Below, piece after piece: positions 32,162-42,689 of a stretch of 64,000 bases of DNA. The notes under the pieces were generated by a model. The model made no database searches and was not told the DNA's origin. It saw only the letters and a program-made list of their open reading frames with translations. The number at the start of each line of letters is the position of its first letter. The stretch's first letter is position 1. Position numbers and translations under genes: made by a program. This DNA comes from Plumapathes pennacea (lineage: Eukaryota; Cnidaria; Anthozoa; Antipatharia; Myriopathidae): NCBI GenBank assembly GCA_964036295.1, contig OZ038472.1, forward strand, positions 6,966,001 to 7,030,000. The letters run 5' to 3'.

Positions 32162-33307
32162 CTAGTCAAGCTGTATTTGCTTTAACCAGTCTCTTCCCAA
32201 CAAGGGTGGTCCCTGTGTCTGTACCACATACAATGTCAGGTCCTTGATCTGGTTTCTGTACTCGACGTGGGCATTTAATGAGCCTTCTGGTGTTATCTTT
32301 TCCCCTGAATACGTCTTCAAGAGGATTTCCGTCTCCATTAGGGGTTTACTTGTAAACTTTTCCTTGTACATGTGCAATGGGAGTATGGATACAGCTGACC
32401 CGGTATCCAATTCCATTCTTAGGTTCTGGCCATTTACCTTCAGTGTCACCCAGATGATGTCACTATTGTGTTTATTAATCTCGTTGATTTCCAAGGCTCC
32501 GACCCAGGGGTAAAGTTCCTCTAGATCTTCCTCCATCTCGCAGGCGTGTACCTTCTGGTTTGGTTTCCATGGTCGCCTCATCTGCTGTTGACCTTTACCA
32601 GAATGGCAAACCCGTTGAATGTGTCCCATCTTTCCACAGTTTCGGCACTTCTCATTTTTGAAGCGGCACTCGGACGAATGGTGGGAGTCACCACCACACC
32701 GGTAACAGTTAGGCTTGCATTTCATGCAATTATCTTTTGAGCCCTCCGCCTTGTTTTTATCCAATTTGTGTACCTCTAGCTCTTTCTTCCCCCTCATCTC
32801 TAGGGTATCTCTCGCTGCAACTTCCATAGCAAGTGCAATTTCAATGGCTTTGGCAAGGGATAAATCTGCTTCGGACAGCAGTCGTTTCTGGATGAGTTCA
32901 TTGCTCAATCCGCAAACAAGTCGATCTCTCAGCGAGTCATTTAAGTTCGTTCCGAACTCGCAGTGTTCTGATAATTTCTTCAGTTCAGCTAGGTATGCAC
33001 TGATACTCTCACCTTCGAGTTGATTTCGCTTGTGAAATCGGAATCGCTCTGCTATCACCAACGGTTTCGGTGACAAATGGTTTTGCAGAATTTCCACAAT
33101 TTCCGCGAAGGTTTTGCTCGCAGGTTTAGCTGGTGCACACAGATTTCGCAAAAGGCCATACGTCTTACTGCCCATTAGGCTCAGGATTGTCGGGACTTTC
33201 TTCTCGTCCTTGATTCCATTTGCGATGAAATATTGCTCGACTCGTTCTGCGTATGTATTCCAGTCTTCGTTCGCTTCGTCAAAAGCTTCAATCTTTCCGA
33301 TAGGCAT
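32162..33307 (-). CDS. gag: Gypsy Gag with zinc knuckles and aspartic protease
   Basis: 381 residues. A capsid-like region (~15-165) contains WNTYAERVEQYF and ESISAYLAELKKL. Two CCHC knuckles follow (CYRCGGDSHHSSEC, 201-214; CRNCGKMGHIQRVC, 221-234). A retropepsin-type active site is MELDTGSAVSILP (Asp301) and the end is LLGRDWLKQIQLD. The TAG at 32162-32164 is in phase with Pol downstream, so one point change, or less likely programmed readthrough, separates Gag-Pro from Pol. The ATG at 33307 lies just inside the PBS. Confidence 0.9.
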   Translation of the reverse strand: MPIGKIEAFDEANEDWNTYAERVEQYFIANGIKDEKKVPTILSLMGSKTYGLLRNLCAPAKPASKTFAEIVEILQNHLSPKPLVIAERFRFHKRNQLEGESISAYLAELKKLSEHCEFGTNLNDSLRDRLVCGLSNELIQKRLLSEADLSLAKAIEIALAMEVAARDTLEMRGKKELEVHKLDKNKAEGSKDNCMKCKPNCYRCGGDSHHSSECRFKNEKCRNCGKMGHIQRVCHSGKGQQQMRRPWKPNQKVHACEMEEDLEELYPWVGALEINEINKHNSDIIWVTLKVNGQNLRMELDTGSAVSILPLHMYKEKFTSKPLMETEILLKTYSGEKITPEGSLNAHVEYRNQIKDLTLYVVQTQGPPLLGRDWLKQIQLD

Positions 33308-33341
33308 CGTAGCGGTGGTTCGTTCTTTTTGCTTGAAGAAT

Positions 33342-33355
33342 CCTCGTCGCCAATT
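33342..33355 (-). other. Gypsy primer-binding site
   Basis: On the minus strand, just after the 5' LTR and two spacer bases, the sequence reads TGGCGACGAGGAT. This is complementary to a tRNA 3' end ATCCTCGTCGCCA, which agrees with my knowledge of animal tRNA-Ser(GCT). The tRNA assignment is from memory and should be treated as tentative. Confidence 0.65.
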
Positions 33356-33500
33356 TGTTATGTCTCACGATGAGGCTTTAGCTCAACAACATAACTTTAA
33401 TATACAAACTGTAACGGCGGTTGAAAAACAAGAGAACGCACATGGCATGCGTGCGCATACAACCATACGTAGGCCGCTGGCCAACTAATACGATGTAACA
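33356..33500 (-). repeat. Gypsy 5' LTR (145 bp)
   Basis: TG...CA ends, one mismatch to the LTR at 29098-29242. Followed on the right by ATTAC (33501-33505), matching the base pairs before the other LTR. Confidence 0.92.
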
Positions 33501-33643
33501 ATTACCATACCCTTTTCACCATATTGTCCACCTGCTGGAAGACTGATGATGGTCAAAAATGGGTGGATGCGACAAATAAATCTTTTCTCCAGAAAGTTTA
33601 GTTTAGTTAAACATGCTGGTGCTTCACCAGCAGCCATATTGTT
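33501..33643 (-). pseudogene. Helitron A segment between the foldback element and Gypsy
   Basis: On the minus strand this matches Helitron B at about 61960-62098 (AAGCACCAGCATG and GGTGGACAATATGGTGAAAA). It links the zinc region to the Rep N-terminus. It is flanked on both sides by insertions and cannot be read as protein without them removed. Confidence 0.8.
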
Positions 33644-33759
33644 ACAGCAAAGGTTTCATGCTAGTTGCTAGTTGCTAGTTGCTAGTTGCTAGTTGCTAGT
33701 TGTGATTTGCTAGTTGCTAGTTACTAGTTGCGATAATAATAATAATGAATAATGAATAA

Positions 33760-33826
<67 letters not shown>

Positions 33827-34411
33827 AGTCAAATGGAAATGGAAAATATTACCTAAGTAGAGCGGTGGCAACTGTCCATCTGTAATGGGAGCTAAGTGTT
33901 ATCTAAGAATTTGCACAAGGCGATTGTGAATTAGACTGTAAAAGAGACAAAGAAACTAAGCTGTCAATAAGCAGGACTGGTACACAATCCTCGATTGTTC
34001 CTTTTTCTCCTCTCCCCTCCCCCCTCAACTACATTTTTGCGCTCGCCCCAATTCTCGCGCAGTCATAAATCGAAAAAGTCCCAGCAGCTCTAACGCTTGC
34101 TACGCAGGCTAGGATCAACTGAGTTTCTAGCTTATATAGTTTGAGTAGTTTCTAGTTTATGGGAAAAGGTCTCTGGTACTAGACAGTTCAAGAGTCTGTC
34201 GCACCTGTCAAAAGTCCATTAAAGAGGTGACAACGGGGGCGTTTATGTTCGATTCGTGAATTGCGCCACCGTATTCAGGTTAAAGGACTAGCAACTAGCA
34301 ACTAGCAAATCGCAACTAGCAACTAGCAAATTGCAACTAGCAACTAGCAAATTGCAACTAGCAACTAGCAAATTGCAACTAGCAACTAGCAACTAGCACG
34401 TTAACTTCTCT
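33644..34411. mobile_element. Foldback-type element with CTAGTTG satellite arms
   Basis: The left arm is a GCTAGTT 7-bp tandem array (33662-33730) and the right arm is its inverted form (34286-34397, GCAACTAGCAACTAGCAAAT units). The termini AGCAAAGGTTTCATG and (inverted) AGAGAAGTTAACGTG agree at 9 of 15 positions. A 9-bp duplication CATATTGTT flanks it (33635-33643 and 34412-34420; 10 bp if the next base is counted). Helitron B at ~61965 shows the empty site. Long tandem-repeat inverted arms with a 9-bp duplication recall Drosophila FB elements. The middle part (33826-34285) has no coding frame. Confidence 0.8.
33733..33823 (+). repeat. AAT/ATA microsatellite inside the foldback element
   Basis: About 90 bp of (AAT)n interrupted three times by GAATAATG-type units, directly after the left CTAGTTG array. 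Confidence 0.9.
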
Positions 34412-34420
34412 CATATTGTT

Positions 34421-34680
34421 ATGGTTACTTTTTGCAATAGGCTTTCTATTTTGTAGTTTTTTATGGCATGTTGAACAAACATTCTGCAGGGTATACTTAG
34501 TAGCATCACTTTCATTCAAATTAAAGTGCCTCATATTCTCTGCAGATACAATGCAATGACAGCATGCACAATAATTAAGTTTTGGCACATTGACATTGTT
34601 GAAGAAGGCTTTGAATTTTTCTTTGACTGAAGCTGGACATGTAGTTTTGTTATTTAGGTCTTTTTCACGAGATGTATCTG
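34421..34680 (-). pseudogene. Helitron A zinc-binding (DUF6570-like) segment
   Basis: The minus strand encodes KLNYCACCHCIVSAENMRHF and VCSTCHKK, the CxxC pairs of the zinc region, matching Helitron B at 61790-61920 almost exactly. It is cut off from its neighbours by the foldback element on one side and the 1146-bp LTR on the other. Confidence 0.8.
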
Positions 34681-34684
34681 TATG

Positions 34685-35830
34685 TGTGACAGGGTCAGAG
34701 TGCTTATTTTTTTGTATTTTTATATTTCTATTTCAATCTATACTCTAAACCTGCAGTTAATTATTATCACTTTGAAGGCTCTAGAATGTTCTAGAGTATT
34801 GAGCAATGCAGCAGTTTCAGTTGTTTTAGCTTTGTTTCAGCACTTGCTAGGACCGTATTTGGATATGTTTAGTCGCCATGTGCTGGGAATTTCGTAATCA
34901 CTAGCTATCACAAGGCCAGCACATGTAGCTCTTAGTCAGTGTTCGATCAGCTCTCTGTGGAGGAGGTTCACTCCTGGGTGTACTGTGCAAGACATGGAAT
35001 TATAAATTGTTAAGCAAGCATATTGGAGCACAAGGTACAATTTAGTTTATTCTCTCTTACTGCTAGGTTTATATAATATTATAGAATTATTTAGGTTCAG
35101 TTTCTAGCTCAGTTAATGTGCACGTTTTTCAGTTCAGTATAGTTATTGCCTTCAGCAATACTATTTCTCAATCTGCATAAGCACATGGTCCAAATTCAAG
35201 TTGTATCAAGCTCAGTTGTTATTTAGTTGTGTTTCACTTAACCTTTGCCCTTGGTGAAGCAAGTATTTCAGTGCACAGATTTTACATCTATTGATTCATC
35301 CAAATTGATTTGCTCACCTTTGCTGTGTTAGCATCCTGTGCATTTCTTAGTCGAGTACTTTCATCTTTGTGCCCTTATTCTGTTTAGTTTAGTCCATTCA
35401 ATGCTACAATCACTAGCCATGCTTTTCAGTATTTCACAGCATGGATTTGCATATCAGCTTTCTGTTTAGTCAATGATTACTTAATAGTCATTAAGTCATT
35501 TCCTGTCAATTAGCAATTTCTATTGTTGCAAGGTTTCCATTGTTTATCCTTTGCTGTCAACAAGTTAAACAGTAGTTTTTAGTATCAGTGCTACTTTTAT
35601 GGCTAGGATAATCAAGTTAGATTATATTCTTATAGTATTTTGTTGTACTTGCTTTGTTTCCTAGCACTGTTACTCGTTTCCGTTTTAGATCGTTTTACCT
35701 ACCATTTATACCGTTTTTATACACCGTTTGGTACTGTTTTTATCTGTTTCATTAAAGTGTTTTGTCAGTCCACTCGCTGCATCCCTATTTAATTTATTCA
35801 CGGCGAAACCGCTCGCGCCGTCCGGTTACA
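34685..35830. mobile_element. Solo LTR (1146 bp) in Helitron A
   Basis: Begins TGTGACAGGGTCAG and ends CCGTCCGGTTACA, flanked by the 4-bp duplication TATG (34681-34684 and 35831-35834). Helitron B at ~61700 has the uninterrupted site (CCCATACAGATAC). No internal region or coding frame; family not recognised. A 4-bp duplication fits some Gypsy or BEL/Pao groups. Confidence 0.78.
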
Positions 35831-35834
35831 TATG

Positions 35835-36863
35835 GGTTTGGCAAGGTTTTTTTCTCTTTGATAACCGAGCTTCTTTTGCTTCATTTGATTCATGTTTTCG
35901 TTTTTCGTGTGCCTTTTCTCTTCGTTTCTTATTTTTCAATTGTCTTTTCAAGATGTGCTTTGATTTTTGATTAACATCATTGCTTTGTGGTACTTTAACA
36001 CTTTTTTCATTAAACTCAGTGATGAAAGTTGAATTATCATCAACAAATGTAATTACAGGAGGTGTATCTTGACTAAAATGTGTCTCTTCAGGCAGGCATG
36101 GAACAAAATGATTTGGTTGCCAAAAGCGAGGAACCTGGCCATCACATCTTGTCCACATGATGTGCAGTTGATTATGATTAAATTCATTTACTCTTGGGAA
36201 AATAGCTCTGTTCAAGACATGTCGTACAATTGAATTGCAATGTATGCCAACTTTTTCATCTGGATAAATGCTTAATACCTTTGTTTTTAATACAGATGAA
36301 AGAGCACAAATGTGCCAAACACCAACCCAAGAATGGTTTCTGAGAGACTCTAAAGCACATTGTAGTAATACCTGCTGGCAATTTGTTTTATCAGTCATGT
36401 CCAAATATGATAATTGTTCTCCACATGAGTAGTATGCTATGTATGAGATAATGGATGGGTCATGAACTTGGCAAATGTTGTATTCATTAAGATAATACTC
36501 AGTAAAAAGTATTAGTTCTAAAAAACTCCGTACTCTTAGCTCTAAGTGATAGTTTTCTGTTCCAAATGCAAGTATGCTAAAAGATCTAAAACAGCAGTTA
36601 CCATCACCCACAACTTTTAGGGGAACATAACCAAGAGGAGCATCAAGAGGAAAAATTCTTTGTGATACATGGTCAACATTACACATATAGTTGCGTGACC
36701 TGTGTAAGTTTGATGTATAGTCTGGAATTACATAGTTTTTGTTTTCAATAGCTTGCCATTCTTGCAAAGCAACCGCTCTTAATTCGTGAAGTCTGAGATG
36801 CAATTTGTTTTGTAATCTGGAATGGCAATTTTTAAAATAGTCTTGCCTGTTTTTGTCTGCCAT
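35835..36863 (-). CDS. Helitron A OTU-family cysteine peptidase
   Basis: The frame runs 345 codons to 35826, the last two or three inside the solo LTR. The OTU core is clear: GDGNCCFRSFSILAFG with Asp87/Cys90 as the catalytic-loop residues, and the catalytic His in QPNHFVPCL (His252). OTU enzymes remove ubiquitin, and an OTU N-terminal to Rep is known in animal Helitrons. A Lys/Arg-rich tail (KRREKAHEKRKHESNEAKEA) follows the fold. The ATG at 36863 (MADKNRQ) matches the start in Helitron B. This frame shows no internal lesion; the stop is created by the LTR. Confidence 0.85.
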
Positions 36864-39049
36864 TGTACATTGACAACTGCAAAACCCCTGTCAAAGAAAA
36901 GATATAACTTCATTAGCTTTATTAACTTTAATCTTCTCAGTTTCTTGCAGCTATATTAGTGTATATTTATGGAGAATTTGAAATTAATAACATGAGATAA
37001 AACCTGATTTAAGTACAAGTAGCAATTCTCATTCCATCACTTATACATTTCATTCTCAAGTGTTAGGAGAATCTATATTCTGAGCTCAAATTAACAGCAC
37101 TAAATCAATATCGAGTTGAGACCTTGGTTAATTATTACTATCAAATACTTCACATTGTTTAAATTAATACAAGATGTGATTTGATTGGCTGTTAATCTAG
37201 CAACAAAACCTTTCAAGATAAGCCATTTGGTGAGTGAAATATACAAGCTGATCGAGGGAAACTGTGTGCAGCAGCAGAACTAAAGAAGACGTTTTTACGC
37301 AAGTTATCCTAAGGTAGTTGTTATTTTGTGCTGTGTTTACACAAAGCAATCGAAGCACATAGACAGCGGTGTAACATTTTGCTACGGTATTTCTTCTGAA
37401 GAGCAATTACCGAGGTTTCTATAACGATTATCGTCACGTGCTTGGTATGTTTGCTGTAGTAAACTTTAATTATGCTTTCGACGAGGCAAACGTTTTTCGT
37501 GAAAACACGGGCTGGTATAAGTGCGCTTCTTTCTCAGGGTTCGAATTTCAAAGGTTTTTGAGCGCTGACTCTTTCAGAAGATCGAAAAAACAACTGCATC
37601 GATTTGTGCCACAATAATTCCGTCTTGTATCGCAAGTTGAACAATAAGAGGCATTATTTATCGATTTCGCCCTTCGCTGCATGTGGATATGAAAATCTGT
37701 AAATACTCTCGTGGGTTCTATTATTGCATCATGCGTTCTAGTAAATGACGTTTGTAAAAGCTGTGCTTGAAGTTTTTGTTTATTAAGTTATGTATATCTT
37801 TTTATGCTTCTATTTACCCTGTAGTCCACGGCTTCTTGGCGTGTTTTCATAAACTACGTCATCCCGCGCTCAATCCAAGGTATAAATTCCCTTCATCACT
37901 ACAATTGTGCGCACAGTTTTCGTAATCAACTCGCGGCCACCTACTGAAGTTGTTTTTCTATTTCTACTGCACATAGCATTTTGCGGATGGAACGCTAACA
38001 TTGAATTCGCTTGTCGATGAGATAAAAAGCGCGAACTGCGAATTCTTTGTGTAAACAACCATTCGCGAAGTGTCCCTTTTTTATACTGTTTAGTGCTACC
38101 CGTCCTTATTTACTTTCATCGGTACAATTTTTAATGCAAAAATCGTGAACGGCTCATAAAAAGCATGAATTTTACATCACGAAAACGAAAAATGTACAGA
38201 GGCCCTACGCACGTAATTTGGATCTATATCAAGCACGCAACTAAAATTTGACGCGAACATGATTTCAAACAGTACAGAGTCAGCAACAGACAAAAAAGTA
38301 ACAACAATATACCACCTGACTGCATTTGTTCTGTTTCCTAGGCTAATACACTGTAAGTACAATTACCACGGCGAAAGGCATGCTTTATTCATTGGCTTGA
38401 AAAATTAAACGCTTACCTTCAAGTCCTTTACAGAGCAATAGCGATTGTATCTAAAAGAAACGTTTTAGAATTAATTGTGCACATCGCCAAATAGGTATTT
38501 AAGCTAAAAGTATCTAGGCCGTTTTGTCAAGTTCACGCTGGTCCCAATTCAGGTTAAAAACAAACAAAATGTATTAAACGAATGACCAAAAATAACCTTA
38601 ATACAAAGATAAGCCACACTGAATCAAGCCTGAATACCGGTAGACGACTTATTTTTCAAGCGAGTGAATTTGTAAGTGCGTCATTAGCCATTGAAGTTAG
38701 GAGGTGAATGTCGTTACTGTCCATAAAACTATAATGTGCGCGCCACACATAAAACCGCTAAAGCCCCCCTCCAAACCTTAAATCTCACAAAAGCTTGTCA
38801 TTTAATCAAAAACATTCAACTTAAAAAGCATTCACTCACCTTTCTTCAATTTTACGCCCGCGCTTTATGCCCCACAAACTAATCTTCACTTGCTGCGCTC
38901 CGACGCCACCCTTTTTTCACGTGACCATAAGCCAATCAAATTACAGCTTTATGCTTATTCCGTCAATCAAACTTTAAAATCCTAGAGGGGGAGTTTCTTT
39001 TGCCAATTGCAGGGTTACCTACGCCGTGGCTTTCGGGTGAAAACAATAA
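36864..39049 (-). other. Helitron A 5' noncoding region
   Basis: Matches Helitron B 57651-60665 in the same relative orientation along its length, for example AATTTGATTGGCTTATGG near 57757 and its complement near 38927. Helitron B has an extra ~770 bp (58114-58881). No coding frame is recognised; it presumably holds the promoter and leader. Confidence 0.7.
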
Positions 39050-39075
39050 TATGCTGGGCCCTTAGGCCCAGCATA
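39050..39075 (-). other. Helitron A 5'-terminal palindrome
   Basis: The stem TATGCTGGGCC pairs perfectly with GGCCCAGCATA around a 4-nt loop, and its outer base is the element boundary. An identical palindrome starts Helitron B at 57625. Terminal stem-loops at both ends are reported for Helitron2-type elements. Confidence 0.8.
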
Positions 39076-39467
39076 AAAACAAATCGCACAGGAAGCCTAT
39101 TTAATTGTACTGCCTATGGATTCAAAATTGGAAAATCAGTGTTCCTTTTATCCCGTACTACGACGGCCGACCAACTTCAAACTTTGAGTATTAAATTTCG
39201 AGAACGTGCTTGGCAGACTGTATGAATTAATTTGACGTGCCGACCGTGGGAAATACGTACTTCGTCACGCAATCGATTCTTTTTTCAACGCAAAAGTATA
39301 ACACACACCATTCTTTTTCTCCTTCCTTTGCGTGTAGCACTTGAGTTCGAAGAAAAGATTGAGTCAACATTTCGGTAAAACAAAGGCTACTCTTGTTGGG
39401 AGTTACCAAAGTAAAAGTCCCATCAATGGCAGAGTGAGGAGGTATATGCGATTATCGTATTTCTAGT
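39076..39467 (+). repeat. Target repeat of Helitron A, right half
   Basis: Matches 42079-42472 almost perfectly (AAATCGCACAGGAAGCC onward), ending GCGATTATCGTATTTCTAGT. Continues the half at 19430-19764. Confidence 0.9.
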
Positions 39468-40940
39468 AATTTATAGTTTAGTCAGGTTTCACTGGAGCAA
39501 GGTGTCAAAAGCCAAGTTCCATACTGTGTGATATTTTTCTGGTGAGAAACAAGTCTCTCTTGAGAGTTCCGCTCTTGTCCCCTCTGTCCATTTTAGTATA
39601 TTCTGGTCTCCACGCAACTCACGCCGCGAGCTCTCCGGCAACGCCAAATCAACTGGGTCCCTGCAACTTCATCGTTCTAGAAAGCTCGCCATTTCTGGCC
39701 GTTGGTACTTTTCCCGGTCGTCTTTGCACTACAGAGATCTATTTAAAACTAGATTACCCTTGGCGGGTTCAACTAGCGATCCATTTCTTAAAACGTCTTC
39801 CCAGCCTTCGAGTTTCGTGCACATTGGAGGGTCTGGGTACCAGATTGCTCAGATTTCGCGCAAACAAATTTCTCTTACTTTGGCGCAAAAAATTAATTCC
39901 GATCAGGCAGTATAACATATATGGGCGACCTTACAGCGGCCACGCAGCTTTGATTTCCTCAATCAAGTAAAAAGATAATACAATAACAGCTATTATAATG
40001 AATGATTGTACGGGAACCAGTTCATGTCCCTTTACAGGAGACTGGAGAATTCTTCTTGGACGGTTTGCCGATATTTCTTTAGCAGTAATGCGTGCAGGAT
40101 AAAGTTAGGAAGTTCGTTAAATTTCTCCAACTGATACATTATTCCGCTTACTAGTTCGCATTGTCAATCAATTGCAGGACGCCAATGTCCCTACCGAGTT
40201 GCATGCTTGCTTCAAGAAGAAGGGTTGCAATTAGTCCGCGGGAGACTGGGTCCTTATCGGGCATGTTCATTACTGTATCGTGTAGGGTTTATAAAGCCTT
40301 TTAAAATCAAAACTCAAGTGGACTTCACAAGGACTTCTAAGGCCAATTTTCATTTTTTTCAAGGACTTAAAATTACCTGTTGGTCGGAGTATAATTTTTA
40401 GCATCCTTTTAATAAAGACTTTCAGTTTTCCTTTGAGCTTCTTCTCAACTGACTGCATATGAACAGTTTTCTCCCTTTCCTCCCAGCTGCTCTGATTGAT
40501 TTATTAGTCAGAAATATCTGAACTTTTCGAGGATTGTTGTCTAAATTAAAAGATTTCTCAAGGCACCATACGGATTTATGGACTTTAAGACAAGCAGTCA
40601 AATTCAAGGGCTTGTCAAGATTGTACAAACTCTAATCGTGCCAAGGGGTAGTTTTAGTTTTAATCGTTCTTTAAAAAACTGACTACCAAAGATTAGCTGT
40701 ACTCCTTAAACTACGGAGTGAACTTCTTTAGTTAAGCAATATAACACACGTTTCCATGTCTTTGTACTCCAATATAAACACGCGGTATGCTGTGAGAACA
40801 CAACAAAAGTTCAAATTCACGAGTCGCTTTGGCGATTTTATAAAATTAACTAATGTTAACACCTGTAAGAACACAAAACTATGTCTTTGTACTTATTTAT
40901 GAAATGGTTTTTAGCCAATTAGAACGCGCGTAGTATCATG
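39468..40940. other. Unassigned noncoding DNA
   Basis: Several open frames (longest 39542-39970, 142 codons) but none with motifs, splice context or composition that I can tie to a family. No repeats noticed. Confidence 0.35.
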
Positions 40941-41710
40941 GTTATCCCCGAACGAAGTGAGGGAAATACTCATGACACTAATGCAGTAATATTATACCGC
41001 CTACTTGGGGCCTCCAAGCCTGTCGCCATCTCGAAATTTAACGTTGTCTGTCAGTCAGTCAGTTTGTCAGTCAGTCTGTCGTACGACTTTAGGCGCGGTT
41101 ACCCTGCTAACCAATAAGAAAGGCCGGATCGATCACGTGTGCCCTGGCCTGCAGTTTTACTCAGCAATGTTGTTTTACTCCGAAATAAGAGAAATTAGAT
41201 TTGAACGAAGCATTTAGATTTGAACGAAGCAACAATATATCGAAGCTGCGTTCACGAAAATGGAAAACTTAAAAACTGAAAAACTTGAAACACAACAGTC
41301 TCGCGAAGCTCGTCTTCAAATGAAAAGGGAACAGGCACGAGCAAGGCGAAATCGTGAAACGAGCGAACAACAACGCATGAATGCCGATCGAAAGCGACAT
41401 GAACGGAAACGGGTAACGCAGACAACTCCGCAAAGAGAACAGCACTTGAACGCAAATCGGAAACTTCAGGAGAAAAAGCGGGCCGAAGAGAAGACTCCGC
41501 AAGTTAAGACAACAGCGCATGAATGCCGACCAAAAGCAACATGAACAGAAGCGGGTAACACAGACAACTCCGCAAAGGGAACAGCGCTTGAAAGCAAATC
41601 GGGAGCTTCAGACGCCGTTTTGTGTTAAACTCAAATACTTATTTAGAAAGGACAAGCAACAAAGGTTAGTCAGTGGAAATCGAACAATCACCGTGACAAA
41701 TATATATTTT
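40941..41710 (+). repeat. Dispersed repeat (pair with 46296-46810)
   Basis: Starts ATCCCCGAACGAAGTGAGG (46300: ATCCCCGAGCGAAGCGAGG) and shares TCGCCATCTCGAAATTTAA, a GTCTGTCAGTCAGTC-type run, and a later AAATCGAACAA block. The copies differ in the middle, where this one carries the basic-repeat frame at 41260-41617. Confidence 0.7.
41260..41617 (+). pseudogene. Basic tandem-repeat peptide fragment, Helitron-leader-like
   Basis: From the ATG at 41260 the frame gives a Lys/Arg/Glu-rich helical protein with internal repeats of RMNADRKRHERKRVTQTTPQ and REQHLNANRKLQEKKR type. A second copy of the repeat continues in another phase from 41519 (MNADQKQHEQKRVTQTTPQ). Such basic repeats precede the zinc region of many animal Helitron proteins, so this may be a stranded fragment. 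That link is by resemblance only. Confidence 0.45.
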
Positions 41711-41724
41711 GTAACTCGATCACT

Positions 41725-42472
41725 TCAAGAATGTATTAAAATCTGTATGCTGATCATTTTCCCTTGAAGTATTGTTTTACTACGCTTCTGTTGCCAGTTT
41801 CGGCTACCGTATTTGCTCAGAGCAATCGGAACTTGGAGTCTTGAATGATTTAGTCAGATGTCTTATTTTTCTGTAATCTGACACGCGGTGATTGCAGCGA
41901 GAATCGTTCACAAGCCCTTAGAAGTATTACTGGGTCTGAAGCCCGTGTATAATTTGAAGTAAACTGTTCAAGTTTTGCTTTGATTCTGGGAGAAATTTTG
42001 CTGTTTTGAGTGGGTTCACATACAAAACAATTCGAGCCTATTAAATATGCATGCCTGAGTCTGGTGCATGCGGTAGTAAAAACAAATCGCACAGGAAGCC
42101 TATTTAATTGTACTGCCTATGAATTCAAAATTGGAAAATCAGTGTTTCTTTCAGTTCCCGTACTACGACGGCCGACCAACTTCAAACTTTGAGTATTAAA
42201 TTTCGAGAACGTGCTTGGCAGACTGTATGAATTAATTTGACGTGCCGACCGTGGGAAATACGTACTTCGTCACGCAATCGATTCTTTTTTCAACGCAAAA
42301 GTATAACACACACCATTCTTTTTCTCCTTCCTTTGCGTGTAGCACTTGAGTTCGAAGAAAAGATTGAGTCAACATTTCGGTAAAACAAAGGCTACTCTTA
42401 TTGGGAGTTACCAAAGTAAAAGTCCCATCAATGGCAGAGTGAGGGGGTATATGCGATTATCGTATTTCTAGT
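41725..42472 (+). repeat. Unsplit copy of the ~740-bp target repeat
   Basis: Contains in one piece both halves found at 19430-19764 and 39076-39467. The junction at 42078/42079 (GGTAGTAAAAAC) is the empty site for Helitron A. Ends GCGATTATCGTATTTCTAGT at 42472. No coding sequence recognised; nature of the repeat unknown. Confidence 0.88.
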
Positions 42473-42689
42473 TTTATGATGTTTTTTTAAACTGCTGTTA
42501 GTGTTTATAAAAACTTTGTGTTGGCAAATTTGCCGAACTGAATTTCGTAATCCACTGTAAAGTAGCCCACTGATTTTTAGGAACTTTATGGTGACTGAAT
42601 TTTGGCGGTCTTTTAACTTTCCTCTGGCTAGGATTTGCTCCCAATCACCTAAGTTTAATGACAAACAAGATAAAATCTATCACGCTTTA

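Larger units (their letters stand above)
29098..33500 (-). mobile_element. Gypsy (Ty3-like) LTR retrotransposon, near-intact
   Basis: 4403 bp, bounded by 145-bp LTRs that differ at one base, with a 5-bp duplication ATTAC (29093-29097 and 33501-33505). Gag-protease and Pol lie in one phase on the minus strand, separated by a single TAG. A PBS and a PPT are visible. Short LTRs, one coding frame and no chromodomain suggest the Mag-like branch, but the clade is inferred. LTR near-identity marks it as one of the youngest insertions in the window. It interrupts the zinc/Rep region of Helitron A. Confidence 0.92.
19765..39075 (-). mobile_element. Helitron A (OTU peptidase, Rep, helicase, RPA type)
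   Basis: The boundaries come from the split target repeat (19430-19764 and 39076-39467) against the unsplit copy at 41725-42472. On the minus strand insertion fell between two T residues, with no target duplication, as reported for Helentron/Helitron2-type elements. The 5' end (39075) is an 11-bp-stem palindrome, TATGCTGGGCC. The 3' end has the hairpin TGTCGCG/CGCGACA eight bases from the terminus. Coding order is OTU, zinc region, Rep, helicase, then the RPA-like exon. Later insertions inside are 23504-23821, 24430-25340, 29098-33500, 33644-34411 and 34685-35830. Without these the element is roughly 11.7 kb. Confidence 0.85.

Noticed and set aside
33660..34400. Regular short repeats that look CRISPR-like
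   Set aside because: The 7-bp units have no unique spacers, occur in inverted arms with a target duplication, and the DNA is eukaryotic.
39542..39970. 142-codon open frame
   Set aside because: No recognisable domain, no splice or start context, and no conservation to another copy in the window.
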